Positions 1 to 7,379 of a stretch of DNA of 64,000 bases are shown piece by piece. Within the stretch, counting starts at the first letter, position 1, and each line of letters opens with the position of its first letter. Made by a program: the position numbers and the translations under genes. The notes below the pieces were generated by a model. The model had not been told where the DNA came from, did not search any database, and saw nothing but the letters and a program-made list of their open reading frames with translations. The stretch spans positions 53,369,139-53,433,138 of the forward strand of contig OX377204.1 of assembly GCA_947396885.1 (NCBI GenBank), in the 5' to 3' direction. This stretch comes from Heligmosomoides polygyrus polygyrus (taxonomy: Eukaryota > Nematoda > Chromadorea > Rhabditida > Heligmosomidae).

Positions 1-113
1 CGCAGATTGGGTGGATGGGAGCTAGCGAGTACACGTAAGCGGTGGTCCGCTAGGAGATGAAGTTGTTCGTGGACGCAATTGGATTGATGCTCGATGCCCG
101 TCGACGGCGCTAT
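1..113 (+). other. Partial spacer at left window edge
   Basis: Spacer of a unit whose tRNA lies upstream of the window. It carries the acgtaagcgg variant found before A2 units. No T4 run is seen in it. Confidence 0.85.
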
Positions 114-195
114 GCAGCGATGTCCGAGTGGTTAAGGAGATTGACTAGAAATCAATTGGGCTCTGCCCGCGCAGGTTCGAATCCTGCTCGCTGCG
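114..195 (+). tRNA. tRNA-Ser(AGA), class A2 (intact, no T4)
   Basis: Class A2 reference. All stems pair: acceptor GCAGCGA/TCGCTGC, D stem TCC/GGA, anticodon stem ATTGA/TCAAT, variable arm GGGC/GCCC, T stem GCAGG/CCTGC, then G73. Anticodon AGA at 147-149 reads UCU, UCC and UCA once A34 becomes inosine. There is no intron and no encoded CCA. A and B boxes are intact. The trailer reads gtatt, so the usual T4 is lost; the next T run is the T5 at 283-287, which predicts a long 3' trailer or weak termination. The product would be charged by seryl-tRNA synthetase through its long variable arm. Confidence 0.92.
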
Positions 196-333
196 AATCG
201 TATTGCAATGGTCCGTGATGCGCAGATTGGGTGGAGAGGAGCTATCGAGTACACGTACGCGGTGGCCGGCTCAATGATGAAGTTTTTCGTGGACGCAATG
301 GGCTTGATGCTCGATGCCCGTCGACGGTGCTAT
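196..333 (+). other. Representative long spacer (138 bp)
   Basis: Trailer aatc-gtatt, then a block with ggtggccggctcaatgatg in place of the usual ggtggtccgctaggagatg, a T5 run, the ggcttgatgctcgatgcc form, and gctat just before the next tRNA. There is no TATA-like box and no second RNA gene that I can recognise. The spacer is strongly conserved across the array. Confidence 0.8.
283..287 (+). terminator. Possible backup T5 terminator in R-type spacer
   Basis: TTTTT in gaagtttttcg, 88 nt after the end of the tRNA at 114, which lacks a proximal T4. The same run lies before R, R2 and many P units. It shrinks to T4 before P' units (39086 and later), is broken to gaagctttcg before 23532 and 29366, and is absent from gttgttcg and gttcttcg spacers. 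Its use as a terminator is inferred. Confidence 0.45.
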
Positions 334-415
334 GCAGCGATGTCCGAGTGGTTAAGGAGATTGACTAGAAATCAATTAGGCTCTGCCCGCGCAGGTTCGA
401 ATCCTCCTCGCTGCG
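334..415 (+). tRNA. tRNA-Ser(AGA), class R
   Basis: Class R reference. The variable arm starts TAGGC, so its outer pair becomes A-C. The T stem ends CCTCC, giving a C50-C64 mismatch. The rest is intact and the B box is intact. The trailer is gtatt (no T4). It usually follows an A2 or S unit and is preceded by the ggccggctcaatgatg spacer. Confidence 0.75.
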
Positions 416-553
416 AATCGTATTGCAATGGTCCATGATGCGCACATTGGGTGGAGGGGAGCTATCGAGTACACGTACGCGGTGGCCGGCTCAATGATGA
501 AGTTTTTCGTGGACGCAATGGGCTTGATGCTCGATGCCCGTCGACGGCGCTAT

Positions 554-635
554 GCAGCAACGTCCGAGTGCTTAAGGAGATTGACTAGAAATCAATTGGT
601 CTCTGCCCGCGCAGGTTCGAATCCTACTCGCTGAG
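554..635 (+). pseudogene. tRNA-Ser(AGA)-like, class P
   Basis: Class P reference. Acceptor GCAGCAA/TCGCTGA has mismatches at 1-72 and 6-67. T8 becomes C. The D loop reads GTGCTTAA and so loses one G of the GG pair that docks on the T loop. The variable arm is GGTC/GCCC and the T stem has C50-A64. Anticodon, B box and gtttt are kept, so it may still be transcribed while folding poorly. Confidence 0.75.
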
Positions 636-773
636 AATCGTTTTGCAATGGTCCGTGATGCGCAGGTTGCGTGGATGGGAGCTAGCGAGTACACGTACGC
701 GGTGGTCCGCTAGGAGATGAAGTTGTTCGTGGACGCAATGGGCTTGATGCTCGATGCCTGTCGACGGTGCTAT

Positions 774-855
774 GCAGCGATGTCCAAGTGGTTAAGGAGA
801 TTGACTCGAAATCAATTGGGCTCTGCCCGCGCAGGTTCGAATCCTGCTCGCTGCG
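774..855 (+). tRNA. tRNA-Ser(CGA), class K
   Basis: Class K reference. Anticodon CGA (reads UCG). G13 becomes A in the D arm (tccaag). All other stems pair here; most later K units also have gaatgact, an A28-A42 mismatch in the anticodon stem. Trailer gtttt. Confidence 0.82.
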
Positions 856-991
856 AATCGTTTTGCAATGTTCCGTGATGCGCAGATTGGGTGGATGGGA
901 GCTAGCGAGTACACGTACGGTGGTCCGCTAGGAGATGAAGTTCTTCGTGGACGCAATTCGCTTGATGCACGATGCCCGTCGACGGCGCTAT

Positions 992-1073
992 GCAGCAACG
1001 TCCGAGTGCTTAAGGAGATTGACTAGAAATCAATTGGGCTCTGCCCGCGCAGGTTCGAATCCTGCTCGCTGCG
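992..1073 (+). pseudogene. tRNA-Ser(AGA)-like, class Q
   Basis: Class Q reference. It has the 5' half of class P (GCAGCAA, C8, D loop GTGCTTAA) but an intact variable arm and T stem. Remaining lesions: A6-C67 mismatch, loss of T8, loss of one D-loop G. The trailer is gagtcatttt, with T4 present. Confidence 0.7.
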
Positions 1074-1202
1074 AGTCATTTTGCAATGGTCCGTGATGCG
1101 CAGATTGGGTGGATGGGAGCTAGCGAGTACACGTACGGTGGTCCGCTAGGAGGTGAAGTTCTTCGTGGACGCAATGGGCTCCATGCCTGTCGGCGGTGCT
1201 AT

Positions 1203-1284
1203 GCAGCGATGTCCGAGTGGTTAAGGAGATTGACTAGAAATCAATTGGGCTCTGCCCGCGCAGGTTCGAATCCTACTCGCTGCG
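1203..1284 (+). tRNA. tRNA-Ser(AGA), class M
   Basis: Class M reference. Intact except for CCTAC in the T stem, a C50-A64 mismatch. B box intact, trailer gtttt. It usually follows Q after a 211-bp step. Confidence 0.85.
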
Positions 1285-1415
1285 AATCGTTTTGCAATGG
1301 TCCGTGATGCGCATGTAGCGTGGATGGGAGCTAGCGACTACTCTTACGCGGTGGTTCGCTAGGAGATGAAGTTGTTCGTGGACGCAATGGGCTCCATGCC
1401 TGTCGACGGTGCTAT

Positions 1416-1497
1416 GTAGCGATGTCCGAGTGGTTAAGGAGATTGACTCGAAATCAATTGGGCTCTGCCCGCGCAGGTTCGAATCCTACTCGCTGCG
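1416..1497 (+). tRNA. tRNA-Ser(CGA), class G
   Basis: Class G reference. Acceptor starts GTAGCGA, so pair 2-71 is a T-G wobble. CCTAC gives C50-A64. Anticodon CGA. Trailer gtttt. The spacer before it has the gactactcttacg variant. Confidence 0.78.
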
Positions 1498-1635
1498 AAT
1501 CGTTTTGCAATGGTCCGTGATGCGCATGTAGCGTGGATGGGAGCTAGCTAGTACACGTACGCGGTGGTCCGCTAGGAGATCGAGTTGTTCGTGGACGCAA
1601 TGGGCTTGATGCTCGATGCCTGTCGACGGTGCTAT

Positions 1636-1717
1636 GCAGCGATGTCCGAGTGGTTAAGGAGATTGACTAGAAATCAATTGGCCTCTCCCCGCGCAGGTTC
1701 GAATCCCTCTCGCTGCA
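1636..1717 (+). pseudogene. tRNA-Ser(AGA)-like, class S
   Basis: Class S reference. The variable arm is GGCC with one or more broken pairs. T stem CCCTC gives A51-C63 and C50-T64 mismatches. Discriminator 73 is A, not G. Trailer gtatt has no T4. Acceptor, D and anticodon arms and both boxes are intact. Here the variable arm also reads ctccccgc. Charging by seryl-tRNA synthetase is expected to be poor, since the variable arm and often G73 are its recognition points. A weak but functional tRNA is not excluded. Confidence 0.65.
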
Positions 1718-1855
1718 AATCGTATTGCAATGGTCCGCGATGCGCAGATTGGGTGGAGGGGAGCTATCGAGTACACGTTCGCGGTGGCCGGCTCAATGAT
1801 GAAGTTTTTCGTGGACGCAATGGGCTTGATGCTCGATGCCCGTCGACGGTGCTAT

Positions 1856-1937
1856 GCAGCGATGTCCGAGTGGTTAAGGAGATTGACTAGAAATCAATTA
1901 GGCTCTGCCCGCGCAGGTTCGAATCCTCCTCGCTGCG
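1856..1937 (+). tRNA. tRNA-Ser(AGA), class R
   Basis: As 334; the spacer before it has acacgttcgc. Confidence 0.75.
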
Positions 1938-2075
1938 AATCGTATTGCAATGGTCCATGATGCGCACATTGGGTGGAGGGGAGCTATCGAGTACACGTAC
2001 GCGGTGGCCGGCTCAATGATGAAGTTGTTCGTGGACGCAATGGGCTTGATGCTCGATGCCTGTCGACGGTGCTAT

Positions 2076-2157
2076 GCAGCGATGTCCAAGTGGTTAAGGA
2101 GAATGACTCGAAATCAATTGGGCTCTGCCCGCGCAGGTTCGAATCCTGCTCGCTGCG
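2076..2157 (+). tRNA. tRNA-Ser(CGA), class K
   Basis: As 774 plus the A28-A42 mismatch (gaatgact). Followed by the gggtttatggg spacer variant. Confidence 0.75.
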
Positions 2158-2293
2158 AATCGTTTTGCAATGTTCCGTGATGCGCAGATTGGGTTTATGG
2201 GAGCTAGCGAGTACACGTACGGTGGTCCGCTAGGAGATGAAGTTCTTCGTGGACGCAATTCGCTTGATGCACGATGCCCGTCGACGGCGCTAT

Positions 2294-2375
2294 GCAGCAA
2301 CGTCCGAGAGCTTAAGGAGATTGACTAGAAATCAATTGGGCTCTGCCCGCGCAGGTTCGAATCCTGCTCGCTGCG
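2294..2375 (+). pseudogene. tRNA-Ser(AGA)-like, class Q
   Basis: As 992, with gagagctta in the D loop. Confidence 0.68.
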
Positions 2376-2511
2376 AGTCATTTTGCAATGATCCGTGATG
2401 CGCAGATTGGGTGGATGGGAGCTAGCGAGTACACGTACGGTGGTCCGCTAGGAGGTGAAGTTCTTCGTGGACGCAATTGGATTGATGCTCGATGCCCGTC
2501 GACGGCGCTAT

Positions 2512-2593
2512 GCAGCGATGTCCGAGTGGTTAAGGAGATTGACTAGAAATCAATTGGGCTCTGCCCGCGCAGGTTCGAATCCTGCTCGCTGCG
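2512..2593 (+). tRNA. tRNA-Ser(AGA), class A2
   Basis: As 114, but its upstream spacer is the 218-bp type with gaggtgaagttcttcg, marking a block junction. Confidence 0.92.
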
Positions 2594-2731
2594 AATCGTA
2601 TTGCAATGGTCCGTGATGCGCAGATTGGGTGGAGAGGAGCTATCGAGTACACGTACGCGGTGGCCGGCTCAATGATGAAGTTTTTCGTGGACGCAATGGG
2701 CTTGATGCTCGATGCCCGTCGACGGTGCTAT

Positions 2732-2813
2732 GCAGCGATGTCCGAGTGGTTAAGGAGATTGACTAGAAATCAATTAGGCTCTGCCCGCGCAGGTTCGAAT
2801 CCTCCTCGCTGCG
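2732..2813 (+). tRNA. tRNA-Ser(AGA), class R
   Basis: As 334. Confidence 0.75.
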
Positions 2814-2951
2814 AATCGTATTGCAATGGTCCATGATGCGCACATTGGGTGGAGGGGAGCTATCGAGTACACGTACGCGGTGGCCGGCTCAATGATGAAG
2901 TTTTTCGTGGACGCAATGGGCTTGATGCTCGATGCCCGTCGACGGCGCTAT

Positions 2952-3033
2952 GCAGCAACGTCCGAGTGCTTAAGGAGATTGACTAGAAATCAATTGGTCT
3001 CTGCCCGCGCAGGTTCGAATCCTACTCGCTGAG
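2952..3033 (+). pseudogene. tRNA-Ser(AGA)-like, class P
   Basis: As 554. Confidence 0.75.
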
Positions 3034-3171
3034 AATCGTTTTGCAATGGTCCGTGATGCGCAGGTTGCGTGGATGGGAGCTAGCGAGTACACGTACGCGG
3101 TGGTCCGCTAGGAGATGAAGTTGTTCGTGGACGCAATGGGCTTGATGCTCGATGCCTGTCGACGGTGCTAT

Positions 3172-3253
3172 GCAGCGATGTCCAAGTGGTTAAGGAGATT
3201 GACTCGAAATCAATTGGGCTCTGCCCGCGCAGGTTCGAATCCTGCTCGCTGCG
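3172..3253 (+). tRNA. tRNA-Ser(CGA), class K
   Basis: As 774, anticodon stem intact. Confidence 0.82.
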
Positions 3254-3389
3254 AATCGTTTTGCAATGTTCCGTGATGCGCAGATTGGGTGGATGGGAGC
3301 TAGCGAGTACACGTACGGTGGTCCGCTAGGAGATGAAGTTCTTCGTGGACGCAATTCGCTTGATGCACGATGCCCGTCGACGGCGCTAT

Positions 3390-3471
3390 GCAGCAACGTC
3401 CGAGTGCTTAAGGAGATTGACTAGAAATCAATTGGGCTCTGCCCGCGCAGGTTCGAATCCTGCTCGCTGCG
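3390..3471 (+). pseudogene. tRNA-Ser(AGA)-like, class Q
   Basis: As 992. Confidence 0.7.
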
Positions 3472-3600
3472 AGTCATTTTGCAATGGTCCGTGATGCGCA
3501 GATTGGGTGGATGGGAGCTAGCGAGTACACGTACGGTGGTCCGCTAGGAGGTGAAGTTCTTCGTGGACGCAATGGGCTCCATGCCTGTCGGCGGTGCTAT

Positions 3601-3682
3601 GCAGCGATGTCCGAGTGGTTAAGGAGATTGACTAGAAATCAATTGGGCTCTGCCCGCGCAGGTTCGAATCCTACTCGCTGCG
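3601..3682 (+). tRNA. tRNA-Ser(AGA), class M
   Basis: As 1203. Confidence 0.85.
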
Positions 3683-3813
3683 AATCGTTTTGCAATGGTC
3701 CGTGATGCGCATGTAGCGTGGATGGGAGCTAGCGACTACTCTTACGCGGTGGTTCGCTAGGAGATGAAGTTGTTCGTGGACGCAATGGGCTCCATGCCTG
3801 TCGACGGTGCTAT

Positions 3814-3895
3814 GTAGCGATGTCCGAGTGGTTAAGGAGATTGACTCGAAATCAATTGGGCTCTGCCCGCGCAGGTTCGAATCCTACTCGCTGCG
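3814..3895 (+). tRNA. tRNA-Ser(CGA), class G
   Basis: As 1416. Confidence 0.78.
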
Positions 3896-4033
3896 AATCG
3901 TTTTGCAATGGTCCGTGATGCGCATGTAGCGTGGATGGGAGCTAGCTAGTACACGTACGCGGTGGTCCGCTAGGAGATCGAGTTGTTCGTGGACGCAATG
4001 GGCTTGATGCTCGATGCCTGTCGACGGTGCTAT

Positions 4034-4115
4034 GCAGCGATGTCCGAGTGGTTAAGGAGATTGACTAGAAATCAATTGGCCTCTCCCTGCGCAGGTTCGA
4101 ATCCCTCTCGCTGCA
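4034..4115 (+). pseudogene. tRNA-Ser(AGA)-like, class S
   Basis: As 1636, with a private ctccctgc variable arm. Confidence 0.65.
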
Positions 4116-4253
4116 AATCGTATTGCAATGGTCCGCGATGCGCAGATTGGGTGGAGGGGAGCTATCGAGTACACGTTCGCGGTGGCCGGCTCAATGATGA
4201 AGTTTTTCGTGGACGCAATGGGCTTGATGCTCGATGCCCGTCGACGGTGCTAT

Positions 4254-4335
4254 GCAGCGATGTCCGAGTGGTTAAGGAGATTGACTAGAAATCAATTAGG
4301 CTCTGCCCGCGCAGGTTCGAATCCTCCTCGCTGCG
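4254..4335 (+). tRNA. tRNA-Ser(AGA), class R
   Basis: As 334. Confidence 0.75.
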
Positions 4336-4473
4336 AATCGTATTGCAATGGTCCATGATGCGCACATTGGGTGGAGGGGAGCTATCGAGTACACGTACGC
4401 GGTGGCCGGCTCAATGATGAAGTTGTTCGTGGACGCAATGGGCTTGATGCTCGATGCCTGTCGACGGTGCTAT

Positions 4474-4555
4474 GCAGCGATGTCCAAGTGGTTAAGGAGA
4501 ATGACTCGAAATCAATTGGGCTCTGCCCGCGCAGGTTCGAATCCTGCTCGCTGCG
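4474..4555 (+). tRNA. tRNA-Ser(CGA), class K
   Basis: As 2076, but followed directly by an M unit, marking a block junction. Confidence 0.75.
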
Positions 4556-4684
4556 AATCGTTTTGCAATGATCCGTGATGCGCAGATTGGGTGGATGGGA
4601 GCTAGCGAGTACACGTACGGTGGTCCGCTAGGAGGTGAAGTTCTTCGTGGACGCAATGGGCTCCATGCCTGTCGGCGGTGCTAT

Positions 4685-4766
4685 GCAGCGATGTCCGAGT
4701 GGTTAAGGAGATTGACTAGAAATCAATTGGGCTCTGCCCGCGCAGGTTCGAATCCTACTCGCTGCG
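4685..4766 (+). tRNA. tRNA-Ser(AGA), class M
   Basis: As 1203. Confidence 0.85.
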
Positions 4767-4897
4767 AATCGTTTTGCAATGGTCCGTGATGCGCATGTAG
4801 CGTGGATGGGAGCTAGCGACTACTCTTACGCGGTGGTTCGCTAGGAGATGAAGTTGTTCGTGGACGCAATGGGCTCCATGCCTGTCGACGGTGCTAT

Positions 4898-4979
4898 GTA
4901 GCGATGTCCGAGTGGTTAAGGAGATTGACTCGAAATCATTTGGGCTCTGCCCGCGCAGGTTCGAATCCTACTCGCTGCG
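4898..4979 (+). tRNA. tRNA-Ser(CGA), class G
   Basis: As 1416, with an extra change aaatcattt that breaks one anticodon-stem pair. Confidence 0.7.
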
Positions 4980-5117
4980 AATCGTTTTGCAATGGTCCGC
5001 GATGCGCATGTAGCGTGGATGGGAGCTAGCTAGTACACGTACGCGGTGGTCCGCTAGGAGATCGAGTTGTTCGTGGACGCAATGGGCTTGATGCTCGATG
5101 CCTGTCGACGGTGCTAT

Positions 5118-5199
5118 GCAGCGATGTCCGAGTGGTTAAGGAGATTGACTAGAAATCAATTGGACTCTGCCCGCGCAGGTTCGAATCCCTCTCGCTGCA
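5118..5199 (+). pseudogene. tRNA-Ser(AGA)-like, class S
   Basis: As 1636, with GGAC instead of GGCC in the variable arm. Confidence 0.65.
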
Positions 5200-5337
5200 A
5201 ATCGTATTGCAATGGTCCGCGATGCGCAGATTGGGTGGAGGGGAGCTATCGAGTACACGTACGCGGTGGTCCGCTAGGAGATGAAGTTGTTCGTGGACGC
5301 AATTGGCTTGATGCTCGATGCCTGTCGGCGGTGCTAT

Positions 5338-5419
5338 GCAGCGATGTCCGAGTGCTTAAGGAGATTGACTAGAAATCAATTGGGCTCTGCCCGCGCATGT
5401 TCGAATCCTGCTCGCTGCG
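5338..5419 (+). pseudogene. tRNA-Ser(AGA)-like, class V
   Basis: Class V reference. G52 becomes T (gcatgttcg). This breaks T-stem pair 52-62 and the first base of the B box. The D loop reads GTGCTTAA. Acceptor, anticodon and variable arms are intact. Trailer catttt. Because the B box is the main TFIIIC contact, transcription is expected to fall. Confidence 0.65.
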
Positions 5420-5548
5420 AATCATTTTGCAATGGTCCGTGATGCGCAGATTGGGTGGATGGGAGCTAGCGAGTACACGTACGGTGGTCCGCTAGGAGAT
5501 GAAGTTCTTCGTGGACGCAATGGGCTCCATGCCTGTCGGCGGTGCTAT
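5420..5548 (+). other. Representative short spacer (129 bp)
   Basis: Carries both deletions that shorten the unit to 211 bp: acgtacgg (2 bp shorter) and ggctccatgcc (7 bp shorter). The 213-bp units carry only the 7-bp deletion, the 218-bp units only the 2-bp deletion. Confidence 0.85.
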
Positions 5549-5630
5549 GCAGCGATGTCCGAGTGGTTAAGGAGATTGACTCGAAATCAATTGGGCTCTG
5601 CCCGCGCAGGTTCGAATCCTGCTCGCTGCG
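5549..5630 (+). tRNA. tRNA-Ser(CGA), class C1 (intact)
   Basis: Class C1 reference. Identical to the intact AGA gene except that base 34 is C, giving anticodon CGA for codon UCG. All stems pair, G73 is present, A and B boxes are intact, and T4 lies 6 nt downstream (5636-5639). It is usually followed, 213 bp on, by an intact AGA gene (class A1), so the two isoacceptors alternate. Confidence 0.95.
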
Positions 5631-5635
5631 AATCG

Positions 5636-5639
5636 TTTT
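5636..5639 (+). terminator. Pol III T4 terminator, gtttt form
   Basis: TTTT starting 6 nt after the tRNA 3' end of the C1 unit at 5549. The same position is used after C1, M, K, G, H, D, P and P' units. Confidence 0.8.
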
Positions 5640-5768
5640 GCAATGTTCCGTGATGCGCAGATTGGGGGGATGGGAGCTAGCGAGTACACGTACGCGGTGG
5701 TCCGCTAGGAGATGAAGTTCTTCGTGGACGCAATGGGCTCCATGCCTGTCGGCGGTGCTATGCAGCGA

Positions 5769-5779
5769 TGTCCGAGTGG
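5769..5779 (+). promoter_or_regulatory. Pol III A box (internal), reference unit
   Basis: TGTCCGAGTGG at tRNA nt 8-18 is the A box of a type 2 Pol III promoter. The same site lies 7 nt after the start of every unit. It is altered in K (tccaag), V (gtgc), and P/P'/Q (cgtcc and gtgc) units. Confidence 0.8.
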
Positions 5780-5821
5780 TTAAGGAGATTGACTAGAAAT
5801 CAATTGGGCTCTGCCCGCGCA

Positions 5822-5832
5822 GGTTCGAATCC
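5822..5832 (+). promoter_or_regulatory. Pol III B box (internal), reference unit
   Basis: GGTTCGAATCC matches the eukaryotic B box consensus exactly. It is kept in nearly all units. Exceptions are V units (first G to T), 9691 (G to A), and 42341, 50115 and 63313 (one base lost). Confidence 0.88.
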
Positions 5833-5848
5833 TGCTCGCTGCGAATCA

Positions 5849-5852
5849 TTTT
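5849..5852 (+). terminator. Pol III T4 terminator, catttt form
   Basis: TTTT at the same 6-nt distance, preceded by aatca instead of aatcg. This form follows A1, V, Q and S2 units. Confidence 0.8.
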
Positions 5853-5981
5853 GCAATGGTCCGTGATGCGCAGATTGGGTGGATGGGAGCTAGCGAGTAC
5901 ATGTAAGCGGTGGTCCGCTAGGAGATGAAGTTGTTCGTGGACGCAATTGGATTGATGCTCGATGCCCGTCGACGGCGCTAT

Positions 5982-6063
5982 GCAGCGATGTCCGAGTGGT
6001 TAAGGAGATTGACTAGAAATCAATTGGGCTCTCCCCGCGCAGGTTCGAATCCTGCTCGCTGCG
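5982..6063 (+). tRNA. tRNA-Ser(AGA), class A2 variant
   Basis: As 114, but the variable arm reads ctccccgc, which breaks one pair. The trailer is gtattgcaatag. Confidence 0.85.
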
Positions 6064-6201
6064 AATCGTATTGCAATAGTCCGTGATGCGCAGATTGGGT
6101 GGAGGGGAGCTATCGAGTACACGTACGCGGTGGCCGGCTCAATGATGAAGTTTTTCGTGGACGCAATGGGCTTGATGCTCGATGCCCGTCGACGGTGCTA
6201 T

Positions 6202-6283
6202 GCAGCGATGTCCGAGTGGTTAAGGAGATTGACTAGAAATCAATTAGGCTCTGCCCGCGCAGGTTCGAATCCTCCTCGCTGCG
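6202..6283 (+). tRNA. tRNA-Ser(AGA), class R
   Basis: As 334. Confidence 0.75.
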
Positions 6284-6421
6284 AATCGTATTGCAATGGT
6301 CCATGATGCGCACATTGGGTGGAGGGGAGCTATCGAGTACACGTACGCGGTGGCCGGCTCAATGATGAAGTTTTTCGTGGACGCAATGGGCTTGATGCTC
6401 GATGCCTGTCGACGGTGCTAT

Positions 6422-6503
6422 GCAGCGATGTCCAAGTGGTTAAGGAGAATGACTCGAAATCAATTGGGCTCTGCCCGCGCAGGTTCGAATCCTGCTCGCT
6501 GCG
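6422..6503 (+). tRNA. tRNA-Ser(CGA), class K
   Basis: As 2076, with a T5 run in the spacer before it. Confidence 0.75.
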
Positions 6504-6639
6504 AATCGTTTTGCAATGTTCCGTGATGCGCAGATTGGGTTTATGGGAGCTAGCGAGTACACGTACGGTGGTCCGCTAGGAGATGAAGTTCTTCGTGGAC
6601 GCAATTCGCTTGATGCACGATGCCCGTCGACGGCGCTAT

Positions 6640-6721
6640 GCAGCAACGTCCGAGAGCTTAAGGAGATTGACTAGAAATCAATTGGGCTCTGCCCGCGCAG
6701 GTTCGAATCCTGCTCGCTGCG
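6640..6721 (+). pseudogene. tRNA-Ser(AGA)-like, class Q
   Basis: As 2294. Confidence 0.68.
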
Positions 6722-6857
6722 AGTCATTTTGCAATGATCCGTGATGCGCAGATTGGGTGGATGGGAGCTAGCGAGTACACGTACGGTGGTCCGCTAGGAG
6801 GTGAAGTTGTTCGTGGACGCAATTGGATTGATGCTCGATGCCCGTCGACGGCGCTAT

Positions 6858-6939
6858 GCAGCGATGTCCGAGTGGTTAAGGAGATTGACTAGAAATCAAT
6901 TGGGCTCTGCCCGCGCAGGTTCGAATCCTGCTCGCTGCG
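6858..6939 (+). tRNA. tRNA-Ser(AGA), class A2
   Basis: As 114; the upstream spacer is a junction type with gaggtgaagttgttcg. Confidence 0.92.
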
Positions 6940-7077
6940 AATCGTATTGCAATGGTCCGTGATGCGCAGATTGGGTGGAGAGGAGCTATCGAGTACACGT
7001 ACGCGGTGGCCGGCTCAATGATGAAGTTTTTCGTGGACGCAATGGGCTTGATGCTCGATGCCCGTCGACGGTGCTAT

Positions 7078-7159
7078 GCAGCGATGTCCGAGTGGTTAAG
7101 GAGATTGACTAGAAATCAATTAGGCTCTGCCCGCGCAGGTTCGAATCCTCCTCGCTGCG
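7078..7159 (+). tRNA. tRNA-Ser(AGA), class R
   Basis: As 334. Confidence 0.75.
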
Positions 7160-7297
7160 AATCGTATTGCAATGGTCCATGATGCGCACATTGGGTGGAG
7201 GGGAGCTATCGAGTACACGTACGCGGTGGCCGGCTCAATGATGAAGTTTTTCGTGGACGCAATGGGCTTGATGCTCGATGCCCGTCGACGGCGCTAT

Positions 7298-7379
7298 GCA
7301 GCGATGTCCGAGTGGTTAAGGAGATTGACTCGAAATCAATTGGGCTCTGCCCGCGCAGGTTCGAATCCTGCTCGCTGCG
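7298..7379 (+). tRNA. tRNA-Ser(CGA), class C1
   Basis: As 5549, but with a P-type upstream spacer: a hybrid unit. Confidence 0.94.

Larger units (their letters stand above)
1..2477 (+). repeat. 2.4-kb higher-order block, copy 1
   Basis: Eleven-unit order A2-R-P-K-Q-M-G-S-R-K-Q. The same order recurs at offset 8699 (8700-11176), and most of it at offset 2398 (2470-4567). The left end is open because the window starts inside it. Confidence 0.85.
2470..4567 (+). repeat. 2.4-kb higher-order block, copy 2 (lacks the final Q)
   Basis: Matches 72-2169 at offset 2398 and follows copy 1 directly. It ends after the K unit at 4474, where the sequence switches to an M unit instead of the expected Q unit. 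One private change makes the variable arm of the unit at 4034 ctccctgc. Confidence 0.85.
5762..5843 (+). tRNA. tRNA-Ser(AGA), class A1 (intact)
   Basis: Class A1 reference and best candidate for a fully functional gene: every stem pairs, anticodon AGA at 5795-5797, G73 present, A box 5769-5779, B box 5822-5832, T4 at 5849-5852. The body equals class A2; only the trailer differs (catttt instead of gtatt). Confidence 0.96.
4564..6808 (+). repeat. 2.2-kb block M-G-S-V-C1-A1-A2-R-K-Q, copy 1
   Basis: Unit order and spacings recur at offset 6519 (11083-13327). Homology ends in the spacer near 6808, where gaagttgttcg replaces gaagttcttcg. Confidence 0.8.

Noticed and set aside
196..333. A second small RNA gene (5S rRNA, snRNA or another tRNA) inside the spacer
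   Set aside because: I looked for a second B box, for 5S-like internal control elements and for another cloverleaf in the spacer and saw none.
334..415. A tRNA other than serine for the R, K or P classes
   Set aside because: The long variable arm and the AGA or CGA anticodon are kept in every class, so identity stays serine. No unit has a leucine- or tyrosine-type anticodon.
208..438. Open frames of 60-145 codons on the + strand, repeated all along the window (for example 208-438 and 42509-42946)
   Set aside because: They run straight through tRNA bodies and spacers, start and stop at fixed points of the repeat unit, and change frame as unit length changes. Their apparent similarity to each other is only the DNA repeat.
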